A stretch of DNA of 64,000 nt from Chitinophaga cymbidii. Lineage in GTDB: Bacteria > Bacteroidota > Bacteroidia > Chitinophagales > Chitinophagaceae. The notes beneath the pieces were generated by a model. It was not told the origin of the DNA and did no database searches. It was given only the letters and a program-made list of their open reading frames with translations. How positions within the stretch are numbered: position 1 is the first letter of the stretch; each line of letters starts with the position of its first letter. The stretch spans positions 1 to 64,000 of the forward strand of contig NZ_BKAU01000005.1 in the NCBI RefSeq assembly GCF_007992715.1, given 5' to 3'. Shown here piece by piece: positions 34,486 to 43,763 of the stretch. Made by a program: the position numbers and the translations under genes.

Positions 34486-37366
34486 AAGCTCCATATTCCT
34501 TTTCTTCCTGTTTGTTGCATGCCACGCGAGCGCCGCCGATTTCGTTATCGCGGACGGACGGACGTGCGCATCCATTTATTATGATCCCGGGCAACCCTCG
34601 CTGGATTCCATCACAGCGCATTTGCTGGCGGATGACATCCTGCGCGTAACCGGTTGCCGGCCGGCGGTTATCACCGATATCAGCAAGGCAACAGGCCGGC
34701 TGATCATCACCGGCAGCATACGATCGAAAGTGATCACACAACTGTTGGGAGCGCACGATGCATTGTACCGGGCATTATCGGGCCAGTGGGAATGTTACGG
34801 GCGAAAGCTGATAACGATGCCCGGTGCTGCCCCGGCGCTGGTGCTCACCGGCAGCGACCCAAGGGGCGCGGCTTACGGCGTCTTCAGCCTGTCGGAAGAA
34901 ATTGGCGTGTCGCCTTGGTACTGGTGGGCGGATGTGCAGCCGGAAAAGAAAAAAAGGCTGGTGGTGCGCGCGGATGAATTTGTATCTGCGCCGCCCTCCG
35001 TCAAATACAGGGGGATATTCATCAATGATGAGGACTGGGGCCTCCAGCCCTGGGCCGCTAAAACCTTCGAGCCGTCCACCGGCGATATCGGTCCCGCTAC
35101 CTACGCGAAAGTATTCGAGCTGCTGCTGCGCCTGAAAGCCAACCTGCTCTGGCCGGCCATGCATCCATCTACAAAACCGTTCTACCATTATCCCGGCAAT
35201 CAAAAAGTAGCGGAGGATTACCAGGTCATCATCGGATCTTCCCACGCGGAGCCAATGTTGCGGAACAATGTTGGCGAATGGAACAGCCGCGAAATGGGCG
35301 CGTTCAATTACCGCAGCAATAAAAACAGGGTGTTCCGCTACTGGGAAGAACGGGTGAAAGAAAGCCGCCGCTTCAACGCCATCTATACCATGGGCATGCG
35401 CGGCGTGCACGACAGCGGCATGGAAGGCGTGAAAGGCCCGGATGAAGCCATTCCTTTGCTGGACAGCATTATCAGGGATCAGCGCGGTCTGCTCGCGAAG
35501 TACCTTCCGGCCCATGTGCCGCAGGTATTCACGATATACAAGGAAGTGCTGGATATTTATAATAAGGGATTGCAGCTGCCGGATGATATTACGCTCGTAT
35601 GGCCGGATGACAACTACGGTTACATCCAGCGGCTGAACAACGGAAAGGAAAAAAGCAGGAGCGGCGGATCGGGCGTGTACTATCATGCATCGTACTGGGG
35701 TCGTCCGCATGATTATCTCTGGCTCAGCTCCACGCATCCCGCATTGATCCGCGAAGAAATGATGAAAGCATGGGAAAGCGGGTCAGACCGGCTGTGGGTG
35801 CTGAACGTGGGAGATATCAAGCCGCTGGAATACAACATCCAGCTGTTTTTGGACATGGCCTATAATGCGAAGCCCTTCACCCGCAGCGCCTATGTGCGCA
35901 CACACATGCAGCAGTGGCTAAGCGGCATGTTCGGGAAGGAACATGGCAGCACGTTGACCGGTTTGCTGTGGGAATATTACCAGCTGGCATTTGAGCGCAG
36001 GCCGGAGTTCATGGGATGGAGCCAGACGGAGCCTACCACGCCGGTTGCGCTGACTGCGTACAATCATTTTGCTTATGGGGACGAAGCGGTTAAAAGAATT
36101 GAGCGGTATGAACGCCTGCACAAGCAGGTTAAGGATATCAGGAAGATGATCGCGGCGAAAGATACCGCCGCATTTTATGAATTGATATATTACCCGGTCG
36201 CCTGCGCTTCCTTCATCAACAAAAAATTCCTGTACCGCGATAAATCATGCCACTACGCCCGGCAGGGCAGGCTCAGTGCGGAAGACTATGCGGCTTTGTC
36301 CCGCGCCGCCTATGATGCGATCGTGCGGGAAACGGATTTTTATAATAACAGGTTGATGAACGGGAAATGGAAGCACATCATGTCCATGCGCCCGCGTGAT
36401 CTGCCGGTTTTTGATCAGCCTGATCTGATTAAAAAAGAAGAATGGGCTGCATCTGCAAAAAAGCTGGCCGCCCCGGGTTCTAATACCGGCCGTCAGATGT
36501 GGGACATCTCGCCTGAAGAAGGCGGTGTGCCAATGACACTGCCGGATTTCCACGCAGGCCGCAACGAGGCATATTTCATTGACGTATTCCTCCGCGGTGA
36601 CACCACCGTGCAATGGACAGCGCGCACCAGCGAAAAATGGCTGCGCATTTCACCCGCATCCGGAACGCTTTCTCCCACCGGCAAAAAAGAAATAAGGCTG
36701 ACCGTCACGGCAAACACCAATCAGCATAAAAAAGGCAGGATCATCATCAGCGACGGAAAGCAGTCGTTTACCGTTTTCTCAAACGCCCTTCCTGCTGCGA
36801 AAACCACCGGTGCAGTGGAAGAGAACGGCTACGTATCCATTTTCGCGCAAAGCTTCAGCCGCCGGAAAGACCAGCCGGGAGAGCGCTGGCAGCTGATGCG
36901 CAACATGGGGCATACCGGAAATGCGCTGGCCGCGGAAAGAAACGGCATGAATACCGGTAATGCGCTGACCGCGGAAAAAAACAGCGTGGATACCGCATTC
37001 ATCCGGGAACATGCGGCCTGGGTGGCATATGATTTTCACACCATCACAGACACTGCCCCGGAGATCAGCATTATAACGCTGCCCACACATCCGCTCAACG
37101 ACAGCACCGGTATGCGCTATGCCGTGAGCATCGATGATAAAGCGTTAAAGATGGTGGATTTCCGCACGTTCGGAAGAAGCGCGGAATGGAAACAGAACGT
37201 GCTGAGCAACACCGCCATCCGCCGGATCAAAGGCCCGTTCCTGCATAAAGGGAAACATACGCTGAAGATCTACCTCGTAGATCCCGGCGTGATCCTGGAC
37301 CGGCTGCTGATCGACATGGGCGGGCTGAAGCCTTCCTACGGGATCATCCCGGAAACAAGACCATGA
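34475..37366 (+). CDS. GH115 alpha-glucuronidase family enzyme
   Basis: The 963-residue protein has a signal peptide (1-20; a lipoprotein Cys16 is possible but the lipobox is weak). It has the multi-domain GH115 arrangement: an N-terminal alpha/beta domain (TGSDPRGAAYGVFSLSEEIG), a TIM-barrel catalytic domain with KYRGIFINDEDWGLQPWA, LKANLLWPAMHP and LVWPDDNYGY near 385, a helical domain, and a C-terminal beta-sandwich ending near LLIDMGG. The family removes alpha-1,2-linked (4-O-methyl-)glucuronic acid from xylan, and some members do so from arabinogalactan. Which applies here is unknown, but the galactanase locus upstream favours the second. About residues 812-838 hold an in-frame tandem duplication (NTGNALTAEKN-type unit). 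Confidence 0.93.
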   Translation: MRNKSSIFLFFLFVACHASAADFVIADGRTCASIYYDPGQPSLDSITAHLLADDILRVTGCRPAVITDISKATGRLIITGSIRSKVITQLLGAHDALYRALSGQWECYGRKLITMPGAAPALVLTGSDPRGAAYGVFSLSEEIGVSPWYWWADVQPEKKKRLVVRADEFVSAPPSVKYRGIFINDEDWGLQPWAAKTFEPSTGDIGPATYAKVFELLLRLKANLLWPAMHPSTKPFYHYPGNQKVAEDYQVIIGSSHAEPMLRNNVGEWNSREMGAFNYRSNKNRVFRYWEERVKESRRFNAIYTMGMRGVHDSGMEGVKGPDEAIPLLDSIIRDQRGLLAKYLPAHVPQVFTIYKEVLDIYNKGLQLPDDITLVWPDDNYGYIQRLNNGKEKSRSGGSGVYYHASYWGRPHDYLWLSSTHPALIREEMMKAWESGSDRLWVLNVGDIKPLEYNIQLFLDMAYNAKPFTRSAYVRTHMQQWLSGMFGKEHGSTLTGLLWEYYQLAFERRPEFMGWSQTEPTTPVALTAYNHFAYGDEAVKRIERYERLHKQVKDIRKMIAAKDTAAFYELIYYPVACASFINKKFLYRDKSCHYARQGRLSAEDYAALSRAAYDAIVRETDFYNNRLMNGKWKHIMSMRPRDLPVFDQPDLIKKEEWAASAKKLAAPGSNTGRQMWDISPEEGGVPMTLPDFHAGRNEAYFIDVFLRGDTTVQWTARTSEKWLRISPASGTLSPTGKKEIRLTVTANTNQHKKGRIIISDGKQSFTVFSNALPAAKTTGAVEENGYVSIFAQSFSRRKDQPGERWQLMRNMGHTGNALAAERNGMNTGNALTAEKNSVDTAFIREHAAWVAYDFHTITDTAPEISIITLPTHPLNDSTGMRYAVSIDDKALKMVDFRTFGRSAEWKQNVLSNTAIRRIKGPFLHKGKHTLKIYLVDPGVILDRLLIDMGGLKPSYGIIPETRP

Positions 37367-37406
37367 AAAAATCGTATTTTACAAGAACCAATCGATACAT
37401 CCCCAT

Positions 37407-39599
37407 ATGTTCTTTTATAACATCCAGTTGAATCCGGTGATCTTTATGATCATGTTACTGGAAGTCATCATCTTTAGTCATCAATTGTTATCCTGGCTTG
37501 CACGCCCGCAGGAAAAGGAAAGGCTGTGGCATATCATCGTGGTGGCCCTGCTCATCCTGTACAACCTGGCGGAAAACCTCATCGTGATGCCGGACCCTCA
37601 CATCCCGCTGCCCGTCACGTTGCAGGTGATCATCAACCAGGGCTTCGGATACGTAGTAACGGCGTACATGCCGCTGTACTGTTACCATACCATGAACTTT
37701 AACCGGCTCGGCTTTCACCGCAGATACGGTTTTCTGCTGATTATCATCCCCGCCCTTGTGGGATTCGGGATATATTACCCGCTGAGCCTCGACCTGCCCG
37801 GCACCCTCGATTATGTATACATGACCACCGGGGTGTATGCCATTGTTGCGCTCACGGCAACGGCGCGGGCCATTTACCTGCAATACCGGGAAGACAGGAA
37901 CCGGACGGCTTTCGTGGAGCGGTGGTGGATATTCGCCGCGCTGGTATTCTGGTGCGTTTCACCGGTGATAGGGCTTGTGCTCGGCCAGCCTAACTGGGTG
38001 GTGGGTGTTTTCAACAACGCGGTCTTCCTGCTGCTGAACATCCTGCTGATGCGAAAAACGGTGAAGCAGTCCAGGTACGAATACCGCCAGCTGCAGGAAT
38101 CCAATATCTCCCTCGCGCAGCGCGTGAAGGAAAGGACCATCCAGCTGGAAAGATCCAACGAGCAACGTACCAATGCTTTCGTGAACCTCGTGCATGAAAC
38201 AAAAACGCCCATCACCCTGATGAACAACTACCTGGAAGAATATATCCAGAAGCACGGGTCGAACGACGATCTGCTGGTGGTGAAAAGGAATCTCGACAAG
38301 CTCAATAACGATATCAGCAACCTGTTCGACCTGGAACGGTACAACAAGGGCCTCGGCATTTATCATCATGCGCAGGTGATCAGCTTCAGCCGCATCCTGG
38401 AAGATAACCTGGTGCTCTACCGGAGCTATTGTGAAAAAAAGCAGCTGGCGCTGACGGAGCAGATCGGGGAGGATATATATATTAAGGCGGACCCGGAGGC
38501 CATCAGCCGGATCATCAATAACCTGGTGGAAAACGCGATCAAGTACACGGACAGGGGAGGAAAGATCAGCGTGATGCTGGAAGAAAAGGAGGGAAAAGTG
38601 CGGTTTTCGGTGGATGATACCGGCATTGGTATTCATCCTGACCAGCATGTAAAGGTGTTTGAGCCTTACTACCAGATCAACACGCAGAAACGCAGCTTGC
38701 AGGGCATGGGCCTCGGCCTGCCGATCGTGAAAAAGATCGTGGACGGGTTGCAGGGAGAAGTGGTGATAGACAGCAACCCGCAGCGGCGGCAGGGCTCCTG
38801 CATCTCGGTGTGGCTGAACGGGCATGTGCCGGCGGAGGAAGAAACGGTGACGGCAGGTTACAGCGTGCGGAAATATTCCGGGCTGGAAGCGGAAGGCTTT
38901 GATCTGCCGGATACGGCCTATGATGAAAGGAAACAGACCATCCTGCTGGTGGAGGACAATAATGCCATGCTGCGGTACCTGTTCAGGAAGCTGAGCGAAC
39001 GCTACAACGTTTGCGTGGCGCTCAACGGGAACGAAGCCATGAAAAAATTCAAAAGTTACCCCGTAGCGCCCGACCTGATCATCTCCGATGTGATGATGGA
39101 CAAGGTGGACGGGTTCAAGTTCGCCCGGATCATTTCCGAGAATCCCGAATATAACCACATCCCCTTCATCTTTTTATCCGCCAAGTTCTCGAATAAAGAC
39201 CGCACCCAGGGCCTGAAGCTGGGCGCCCTCGATTATATCCAGAAACCCTTCCGTACGGAAGAGCTGATCCAGAAGATCAATTCCGTGCTGGAAAATGCCG
39301 CCCGCCAGAAAAGAACGCTCCTGAACAACACCATCCGCGCGCTCCGGGTCATGAACGGAGAGCTGCCGCCCCCAAAAGAAGAAGGAGTGTCAAACGGGTT
39401 TGAGCAGAATTGCAGCACCTACAACCTGACCGCCCGGGAAGTGGACATCGCCCGGCTGATCTGCGAAGGGCATTCCTACAAAGTGCTCGGCGATACCCTG
39501 TTCATTTCCGAAAGAACGGTGAAGAAACACGTACAGAATATCTTCGAAAAAGTAGGCGTTTCCAACAAGGTGCAGCTGATCAACCGGCTGCAATCGTAA
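37407..39599 (+). CDS. Membrane hybrid sensor kinase with receiver and LuxR-type output domain
   Basis: The 730-residue protein has about seven membrane helices in the first 215 residues, like 7TMR-type sensors, then a coiled-coil linker (about 215-250). HisKA has His263 in LVHETKTPITL. HATPase_c has NNLVENAIKYT, DDTGIGI and GMGLGLPIVKK. A receiver domain (about 510-625) has Asp561 in LIISDVMMD, and a GerE/LuxR helix-turn-helix occupies about 665-728 (LTAREVDIARLICEGHSYK, ISERTVKKHVQNIF). Unlike the standard HTCS, it has a membrane-embedded sensor and a LuxR rather than AraC output. It starts 40 bases after the GH115 gene, which is its probable target or operon partner. Confidence 0.95.
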   Translation: MFFYNIQLNPVIFMIMLLEVIIFSHQLLSWLARPQEKERLWHIIVVALLILYNLAENLIVMPDPHIPLPVTLQVIINQGFGYVVTAYMPLYCYHTMNFNRLGFHRRYGFLLIIIPALVGFGIYYPLSLDLPGTLDYVYMTTGVYAIVALTATARAIYLQYREDRNRTAFVERWWIFAALVFWCVSPVIGLVLGQPNWVVGVFNNAVFLLLNILLMRKTVKQSRYEYRQLQESNISLAQRVKERTIQLERSNEQRTNAFVNLVHETKTPITLMNNYLEEYIQKHGSNDDLLVVKRNLDKLNNDISNLFDLERYNKGLGIYHHAQVISFSRILEDNLVLYRSYCEKKQLALTEQIGEDIYIKADPEAISRIINNLVENAIKYTDRGGKISVMLEEKEGKVRFSVDDTGIGIHPDQHVKVFEPYYQINTQKRSLQGMGLGLPIVKKIVDGLQGEVVIDSNPQRRQGSCISVWLNGHVPAEEETVTAGYSVRKYSGLEAEGFDLPDTAYDERKQTILLVEDNNAMLRYLFRKLSERYNVCVALNGNEAMKKFKSYPVAPDLIISDVMMDKVDGFKFARIISENPEYNHIPFIFLSAKFSNKDRTQGLKLGALDYIQKPFRTEELIQKINSVLENAARQKRTLLNNTIRALRVMNGELPPPKEEGVSNGFEQNCSTYNLTAREVDIARLICEGHSYKVLGDTLFISERTVKKHVQNIFEKVGVSNKVQLINRLQS

Positions 39600-39689
39600 G
39601 CTGGTAGGGCATCGTACTCCCTTATACGTACAAAAATAGGGCGAACGCCGTATTGTCTTTTTGCGCCAAACGGGCAAAATTTGCTACGC

Positions 39690-40436
39690 ATGCTGCCCGA
39701 CAACAAACCCGAACAGCCATCCGTAGAAAGAATGAAATCCATTTTTTATACATCCCTCCATGAGGTGGGAACCCCTGTTAACGGCATTGTGTCCGCATGT
39801 CTTTTGCTGAAAGATGAACTGGACAAAGGCAATACTGCGTACGCGCAGGAGCTTTTGCAAGCGATATTCTCCGCAGCCGGTAACCTGAACGAGATCTATG
39901 TGCGTGTAAAGCAGTTGGTACGGGAGGACCAGCTGCCCGAGTTCCGGCTGACGGAGACCCTTTTTGACTTCCGGAAATGGCTGGATGAACTGCTCCAGTC
40001 CATGATGGCCCTTTTTATGGAGAAGGAGATCTCCGTTGTAAAACAGGTGCCCCGCGATTTTCCCCTGCTGGTGTTTGCGGACAAGGTCTACCTGACCCAG
40101 ATCCTGTACAACATCCTCATGAATGCGCTGAAATTCAGTCCCGAATCCACCGTAGTGTCCGTTTCCTGCTTTGTGACGGCGGACAGGCAGCAGTTCTGTA
40201 TTGAGGTAACGGATATGGGCACCGGCATCCCCGAAGAGAAACTTCCGCTCATATTCCAGGATTATTACCAGGTAACGGCGGACGTAACGGCAAGATTTGG
40301 CGGCATGGGCCTTGGCCTGGCCATTGTAAAAAAACTGCTGGCGGTAATGGGCGGCGATGTAACGGTCCGCAGCGAGGTAGGATCAGGTAGTTCGTTCACA
40401 GTCTTATTCCCTTTGAACAAATTCCATTCCTCGTGA
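39690..40436 (+). CDS. Soluble sensor histidine kinase
   Basis: The protein has 248 residues from the ATG at 39690; a TTG nine bases upstream is rejected because no family sequence precedes it. No membrane helix or sensor domain is present. HisKA begins at once with His24 in SLHEVGTPVNGI, and HATPase_c has NILMNALKFSPE, DMGTGIPEEKL and GGMGLGLAIVKKLL. It is about 90 bases downstream of the large hybrid kinase on the same strand and ends before a terminator. It could phosphorylate the hybrid kinase or a separate receiver. Such a lone transmitter core may also have arisen by loss of an N-terminal sensor. Confidence 0.88.
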   Translation: MLPDNKPEQPSVERMKSIFYTSLHEVGTPVNGIVSACLLLKDELDKGNTAYAQELLQAIFSAAGNLNEIYVRVKQLVREDQLPEFRLTETLFDFRKWLDELLQSMMALFMEKEISVVKQVPRDFPLLVFADKVYLTQILYNILMNALKFSPESTVVSVSCFVTADRQQFCIEVTDMGTGIPEEKLPLIFQDYYQVTADVTARFGGMGLGLAIVKKLLAVMGGDVTVRSEVGSGSSFTVLFPLNKFHSS

Positions 40437-40500
40437 ACAAACCGTCCGGCATGGAAAACCGGGAAACCGGCACCTACTGTCCATTGTTTCTCAATACGTG

Positions 40501-40530
40501 AAGAGCGTTCCGTCCGGGGCGCTCTTTTTA
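40501..40530 (+). terminator. Intrinsic terminator after the kinase genes
   Basis: AAGAGCG (40501-40507) pairs with CGCTCTT (40520-40526), with extra G/C pairing in the loop, followed by a T-run. It closes the YceI-GH115-kinase transcript. Confidence 0.75.
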
Positions 40531-40549
40531 ATTAATTGAAGCAGCGGCG

Positions 40550-40557
40550 TATCTTTG
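40550..40557 (+). promoter_or_regulatory. Promoter -7 box of the DUF1275 gene
   Basis: TATCTTTG matches TAnnTTTG exactly, with TTTA at 40527-40530 placed 19 bases upstream. The box lies 17 bases before the ATG at 40575. A TTG at 40536 upstream of it cannot be the start. Confidence 0.55.
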
Positions 40558-40574
40558 CCCATAATTTTGCCGAT

Positions 40575-41303
40575 ATGTTCAGACATAAAGGAAAGAGCCG
40601 TACAATGATTCATAACCTGAAACTCGCGTCCCTGCTGTCTTTTGTGGCGGGAATCGTAAATGTGGCCGGTTTTATGGCGGTGAACAGGCTGACGACGAAT
40701 GTTACGGGGCATTTTGCCTTTTTTGCGGACGGCGTGATAGCGCAGGATTACGCGGTGGCGGGTGTTTATCTTCTTTTCATCCTGTCTTTCCTGGCAGGGG
40801 CCTTTGCTTCCAATATGGTGATGGAGCTGGTGGCCACCAAAAATCTGAAATACATCTACACGATCCCTGTATTGCTGGAAACCGGCATTCTTGTATGCAT
40901 CGCATTTATATCGCCGGAAATGCTTTTACGAAAGGCAAACATCATTGCCTGTGTGCTGCTTTTTTCCATGGGGCTTCAGAATGCGCTGGTAACGAGTGTG
41001 TCTAACGCGGTGGTGCGCACCACGCATCTTACCGGGTTGTTCACGGACCTGGGCATCGAGCTGTCCCAACTCTTTTTTTACCGGAAAAAGGAGCAGCAGC
41101 AAAAGTTACGCGCGTCCATCTTTTTGCGGACCGTGATCATCGGTTTTTTCTTCCTGGGATGCCTGACGGGCGGTTTCGGCTTTTTCCGCTGGGGCATTCA
41201 CATTCTCTGTCTCGCAGCGGCCTGTCTCCTGGCCGGCCTCATGTATGATACGCTGAAATACCGTGTGGTGGTGCTCCGCCGCAGATACCTGCAGCAGTTT
41301 TAA
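40575..41303 (+). CDS. DUF1275 (YoaK-like) membrane protein
   Basis: The protein has 242 residues from the ATG at 40575, with an alternative ATG at 40605 that has a better upstream purine run. About six to seven membrane helices are predicted. The DUF1275 opening is clear (LLSFVAGIVNVAGFM, TTNVTGHFAFFADG), then MGLQNALVTSVSNAVVRTTH and TGLFTDLGIELSQL. The family is widespread in inner membranes and its substrate is not known. The stop codon overlaps the stop of the converging helicase gene by 4 bases. Confidence 0.93.
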   Translation: MFRHKGKSRTMIHNLKLASLLSFVAGIVNVAGFMAVNRLTTNVTGHFAFFADGVIAQDYAVAGVYLLFILSFLAGAFASNMVMELVATKNLKYIYTIPVLLETGILVCIAFISPEMLLRKANIIACVLLFSMGLQNALVTSVSNAVVRTTHLTGLFTDLGIELSQLFFYRKKEQQQKLRASIFLRTVIIGFFFLGCLTGGFGFFRWGIHILCLAAACLLAGLMYDTLKYRVVVLRRRYLQQF

Positions 41304-43192
41304 TTGTCCATATACTCCCAGGCGCTCTGGTACGCATTGCTGGTTTCCGCATAAGTAAGGAAATCCGCATAGAACGGCGTTTGCGAAAGCGTGGCGCTGT
41401 CCCCGATGATCACCAGCTTTTTCCGCGCTCTTGTCATCGCCACGTTCATCCTCCGGATATCCGACAAAAAGCCGATCCTGCTTTCGGGATTGCTGCGCGT
41501 CATGCTGATGTATACAATGTCCCGCTCCTGGCCCTGGAAGCTGTCGATCGTATTCACGCTGATCCTGTCGCCGTACTGGCGGAGAGCAGGAGAATGTTCC
41601 AATTGTTCTTTCAGCAGGGTGATCTGTTGCCGGTAAGGGGAGATCACGGCGATGGAGGGGAAGTTCTGTGCGTCGTAGTGCGCATCCAGCGCTGTTACGA
41701 ATTGATGCAGGTGTCTGAAGAGGAAGGCGGCTTCTTCGGGGTTGGAGGTGCTGGTGCCTTCTACTTTTTCTTCAAATCCGCAACCGGCCGTATCTACAAA
41801 TGCCAGCGGCGTGTCGGTGGAGAACAGGAGGTGCTGTGCCACGGAGGCATGCGCTTTCAGCCTGTTCTGATAGAATATGCCGGAAGAATATTGCATGATC
41901 ATTTCGTGCATGCGGTATTGTTCTTCGAGCAGCGTCACCGCTTCGGGGTGCAGGGTCACGTTCTTTTCCAGCAGGGTAGTGCTGAGGCCCTTCCGGGCTG
42001 CTTCGTCCGACTTGATAGTGGGGGAGAGCTGGCAGTGATCGCCGGCCAGCACTACTTTTTCCGCTTTGAGGATGGGAATCCAGCAGGCGGGTTCCAGCGC
42101 CTGCCCCGCTTCATCGATCACGAGGGTTTTATAGCGGAGGTGGCGGACGGTATAATGATTGGCGCCTACCAGCGTGGCGGTGATCACCTGGGCTTTGGCG
42201 AACAGGTCGTCCGTGATGTACTGCTCCATTTTCTCCACGGACTTCATAATGTTGCGGGCTTCATCAAAGAGCGCCTTGCGCTGCTCGCGTTCCGCTTTCC
42301 CGAAGTTGCGCTTGTATTTGTGCGCCATGTTCCGGAATTCATTGGCCTGCTTTTTCAGCCGGCTGATCTCTTTCATGCTGCTGTGCTCCGCTATTTTGCT
42401 GTCCAGCGTGAGGGACATCAGGCGGTCGGATACCCGCGCCGGGTTGCCTACCCGCAGCACATTCAGCCCTTCGTCGGACAGCTTTTCGCTCAGCAGGTCC
42501 ACCGCCGTGTTGCTGGGCGCCACCACGAGTACCTGTTGATGGTCCTGCCGGATCAACGCCTGGATGGCCTGCAGGAGCGTGGTGGTCTTCCCGGTGCCGG
42601 GAGGGCCGTGTACGATGGCCAGCTCGTTGGCGGCCAGTATTTTGTCTACGGCTGATCGCTGCGAGGCGTTCAGTCGGGTTGACTGAAATTGTGGAAGATC
42701 CGTCTGAAAGGTGGGCGTTTTTTCCCCGGTGAGTATTTTTATGAGATCAGTTTCCGATTTGGCGGCGGATTTCAGGGCCTGCTGCATTTCTTCATAGCTG
42801 TTGTCATCAAACAGCAGGTCGATGCCCAGTTTGCCGTCGTTCGCCCATTCGGGCAGCTCGTCCGTGCGGAGTGTGAGCTTCAGCCGGTTGCCGCTTTGCC
42901 AGGAAATGGTGCCGTCTGCATGATGCCGCTTCGCGTCGTGATTGGAGAACAGCATGGCGGATACGCCGAACCGCAGCTGGTGCGCTACATCCTGGTGCGT
43001 GGTGCGTTCCACTTCCACAATGAGATAATCCCCGCGTCCCATTTCCGTGCCCCTGATGGCGACCGGATACCATGAAAGCCCGTTGGCCCTGCGTTGGGCC
43101 ACGGTTGTTGTTTCCGTCTGCGCCTGGTAAGATCGCCTGTCTGCATCGCGTTCCATCTTCAACAGATCGAGCAGCCGTTCAAAATAAGCCAT
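41300..43192 (-). CDS. Superfamily 1 DNA/RNA helicase (IGHMBP2/Upf1-like)
   Basis: The protein has 630 residues from the ATG at 43192; a TTG six bases further upstream lies in a -7 box. An N-terminal beta-barrel-type domain (about 1-110) precedes the AAA_11/AAA_12 motor. Walker A GPPGTGKTTT lies near 196, motif Ia APSNTAVD, Walker B LVIDEAGQ near 358, motif III AGDHCQLSPTI, motif IV EEQYRMH, then ISPYRQQ, NTIDSFQGQE and NVAMTRA. This is the Upf1-like 5'-to-3' helicase pattern, with a 1B stalk insertion (coiled coil about 275-320). It would act on nucleic acid in the cytoplasm. It lies downstream of the VOC gene on the same strand, 18 bases away. Confidence 0.95.
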   Translation of the reverse strand: MAYFERLLDLLKMERDADRRSYQAQTETTTVAQRRANGLSWYPVAIRGTEMGRGDYLIVEVERTTHQDVAHQLRFGVSAMLFSNHDAKRHHADGTISWQSGNRLKLTLRTDELPEWANDGKLGIDLLFDDNSYEEMQQALKSAAKSETDLIKILTGEKTPTFQTDLPQFQSTRLNASQRSAVDKILAANELAIVHGPPGTGKTTTLLQAIQALIRQDHQQVLVVAPSNTAVDLLSEKLSDEGLNVLRVGNPARVSDRLMSLTLDSKIAEHSSMKEISRLKKQANEFRNMAHKYKRNFGKAEREQRKALFDEARNIMKSVEKMEQYITDDLFAKAQVITATLVGANHYTVRHLRYKTLVIDEAGQALEPACWIPILKAEKVVLAGDHCQLSPTIKSDEAARKGLSTTLLEKNVTLHPEAVTLLEEQYRMHEMIMQYSSGIFYQNRLKAHASVAQHLLFSTDTPLAFVDTAGCGFEEKVEGTSTSNPEEAAFLFRHLHQFVTALDAHYDAQNFPSIAVISPYRQQITLLKEQLEHSPALRQYGDRISVNTIDSFQGQERDIVYISMTRSNPESRIGFLSDIRRMNVAMTRARKKLVIIGDSATLSQTPFYADFLTYAETSNAYQSAWEYMDN

Positions 43193-43195
43193 GCG

Positions 43196-43203
43196 CAAAG
43201 GTA
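43196..43203 (-). promoter_or_regulatory. Minus-strand -7 box abutting the helicase start
   Basis: TACCTTTG on the minus strand matches TAnnTTTG and is only 3 bases from the helicase ATG, so transcription would begin at the A of the start codon. No -33 element was seen at the proper distance, and the gene may also be read from the VOC promoter. Confidence 0.45.
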
Positions 43204-43210
43204 AGAAACC

Positions 43211-43609
43211 TTATTGCTCCTGCAGCACGGATAAAATGTTACCGCCGGGATCTTCAAACCAGGCGATGAGCGGCCCGCCGCTGTCGCGGGCGATGCCTTT
43301 TTCATCCGTTTTGATATCGCCTTCATATTGCAGGAAACGTACGCCCCGTTTGGCCAGCTCGTCTACCGCCTGGTCGATGTCATCTACCGGGAAGTTGAGC
43401 ACCGTAAAGGTGGCCGGCTCGTGCCCGGGTTTGGGATAAACGATCACCTCGCCGCCGGTTGACAGCTTTATGGTCAGGAACGGCATGCCTTCCATATCGG
43501 ACTCTTCCACTTCGAGGCCCAGCGTCTGCCGGTAAAAATCGCCGGTCTTTTTGGCGTCATTGGTGGAAAAACTGCTGAATGCTTTGGAGTTCTTGAGCAT
43601 AACAATCAT
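43211..43609 (-). CDS. VOC-superfamily (glyoxalase-like) protein
   Basis: The 132-residue protein has a pair of beta-alpha-beta-beta-beta modules: SSFSTNDAKKTGDFYRQTLG and LEVEE in the first, LNFPVDDIDQAVDELAKRGV with IAWFEDPGGNILSVLQE in the second. The Glu/Asp-Pro-Gly-Gly-Asn end is typical of the family. Enzymatic type (glyoxalase, dioxygenase or antibiotic binding) cannot be decided; only some of the metal ligands are evident. A second ATG three codons in is possible. Confidence 0.87.
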   Translation of the reverse strand: MIVMLKNSKAFSSFSTNDAKKTGDFYRQTLGLEVEESDMEGMPFLTIKLSTGGEVIVYPKPGHEPATFTVLNFPVDDIDQAVDELAKRGVRFLQYEGDIKTDEKGIARDSGGPLIAWFEDPGGNILSVLQEQ

Positions 43610-43763
43610 ATTTAGTTATAAAGCTACGATCAATAAACAGGCCGGAAGGGGGGTATATGAGGCAATATTAAGGTCGGATTGCGCCATTACAATACTTTTT
43701 TTGTACTTTTAAATCATCCGGGATAACCAGGATCAATCGAATAAAGCAACCGCCCATCCGGAC

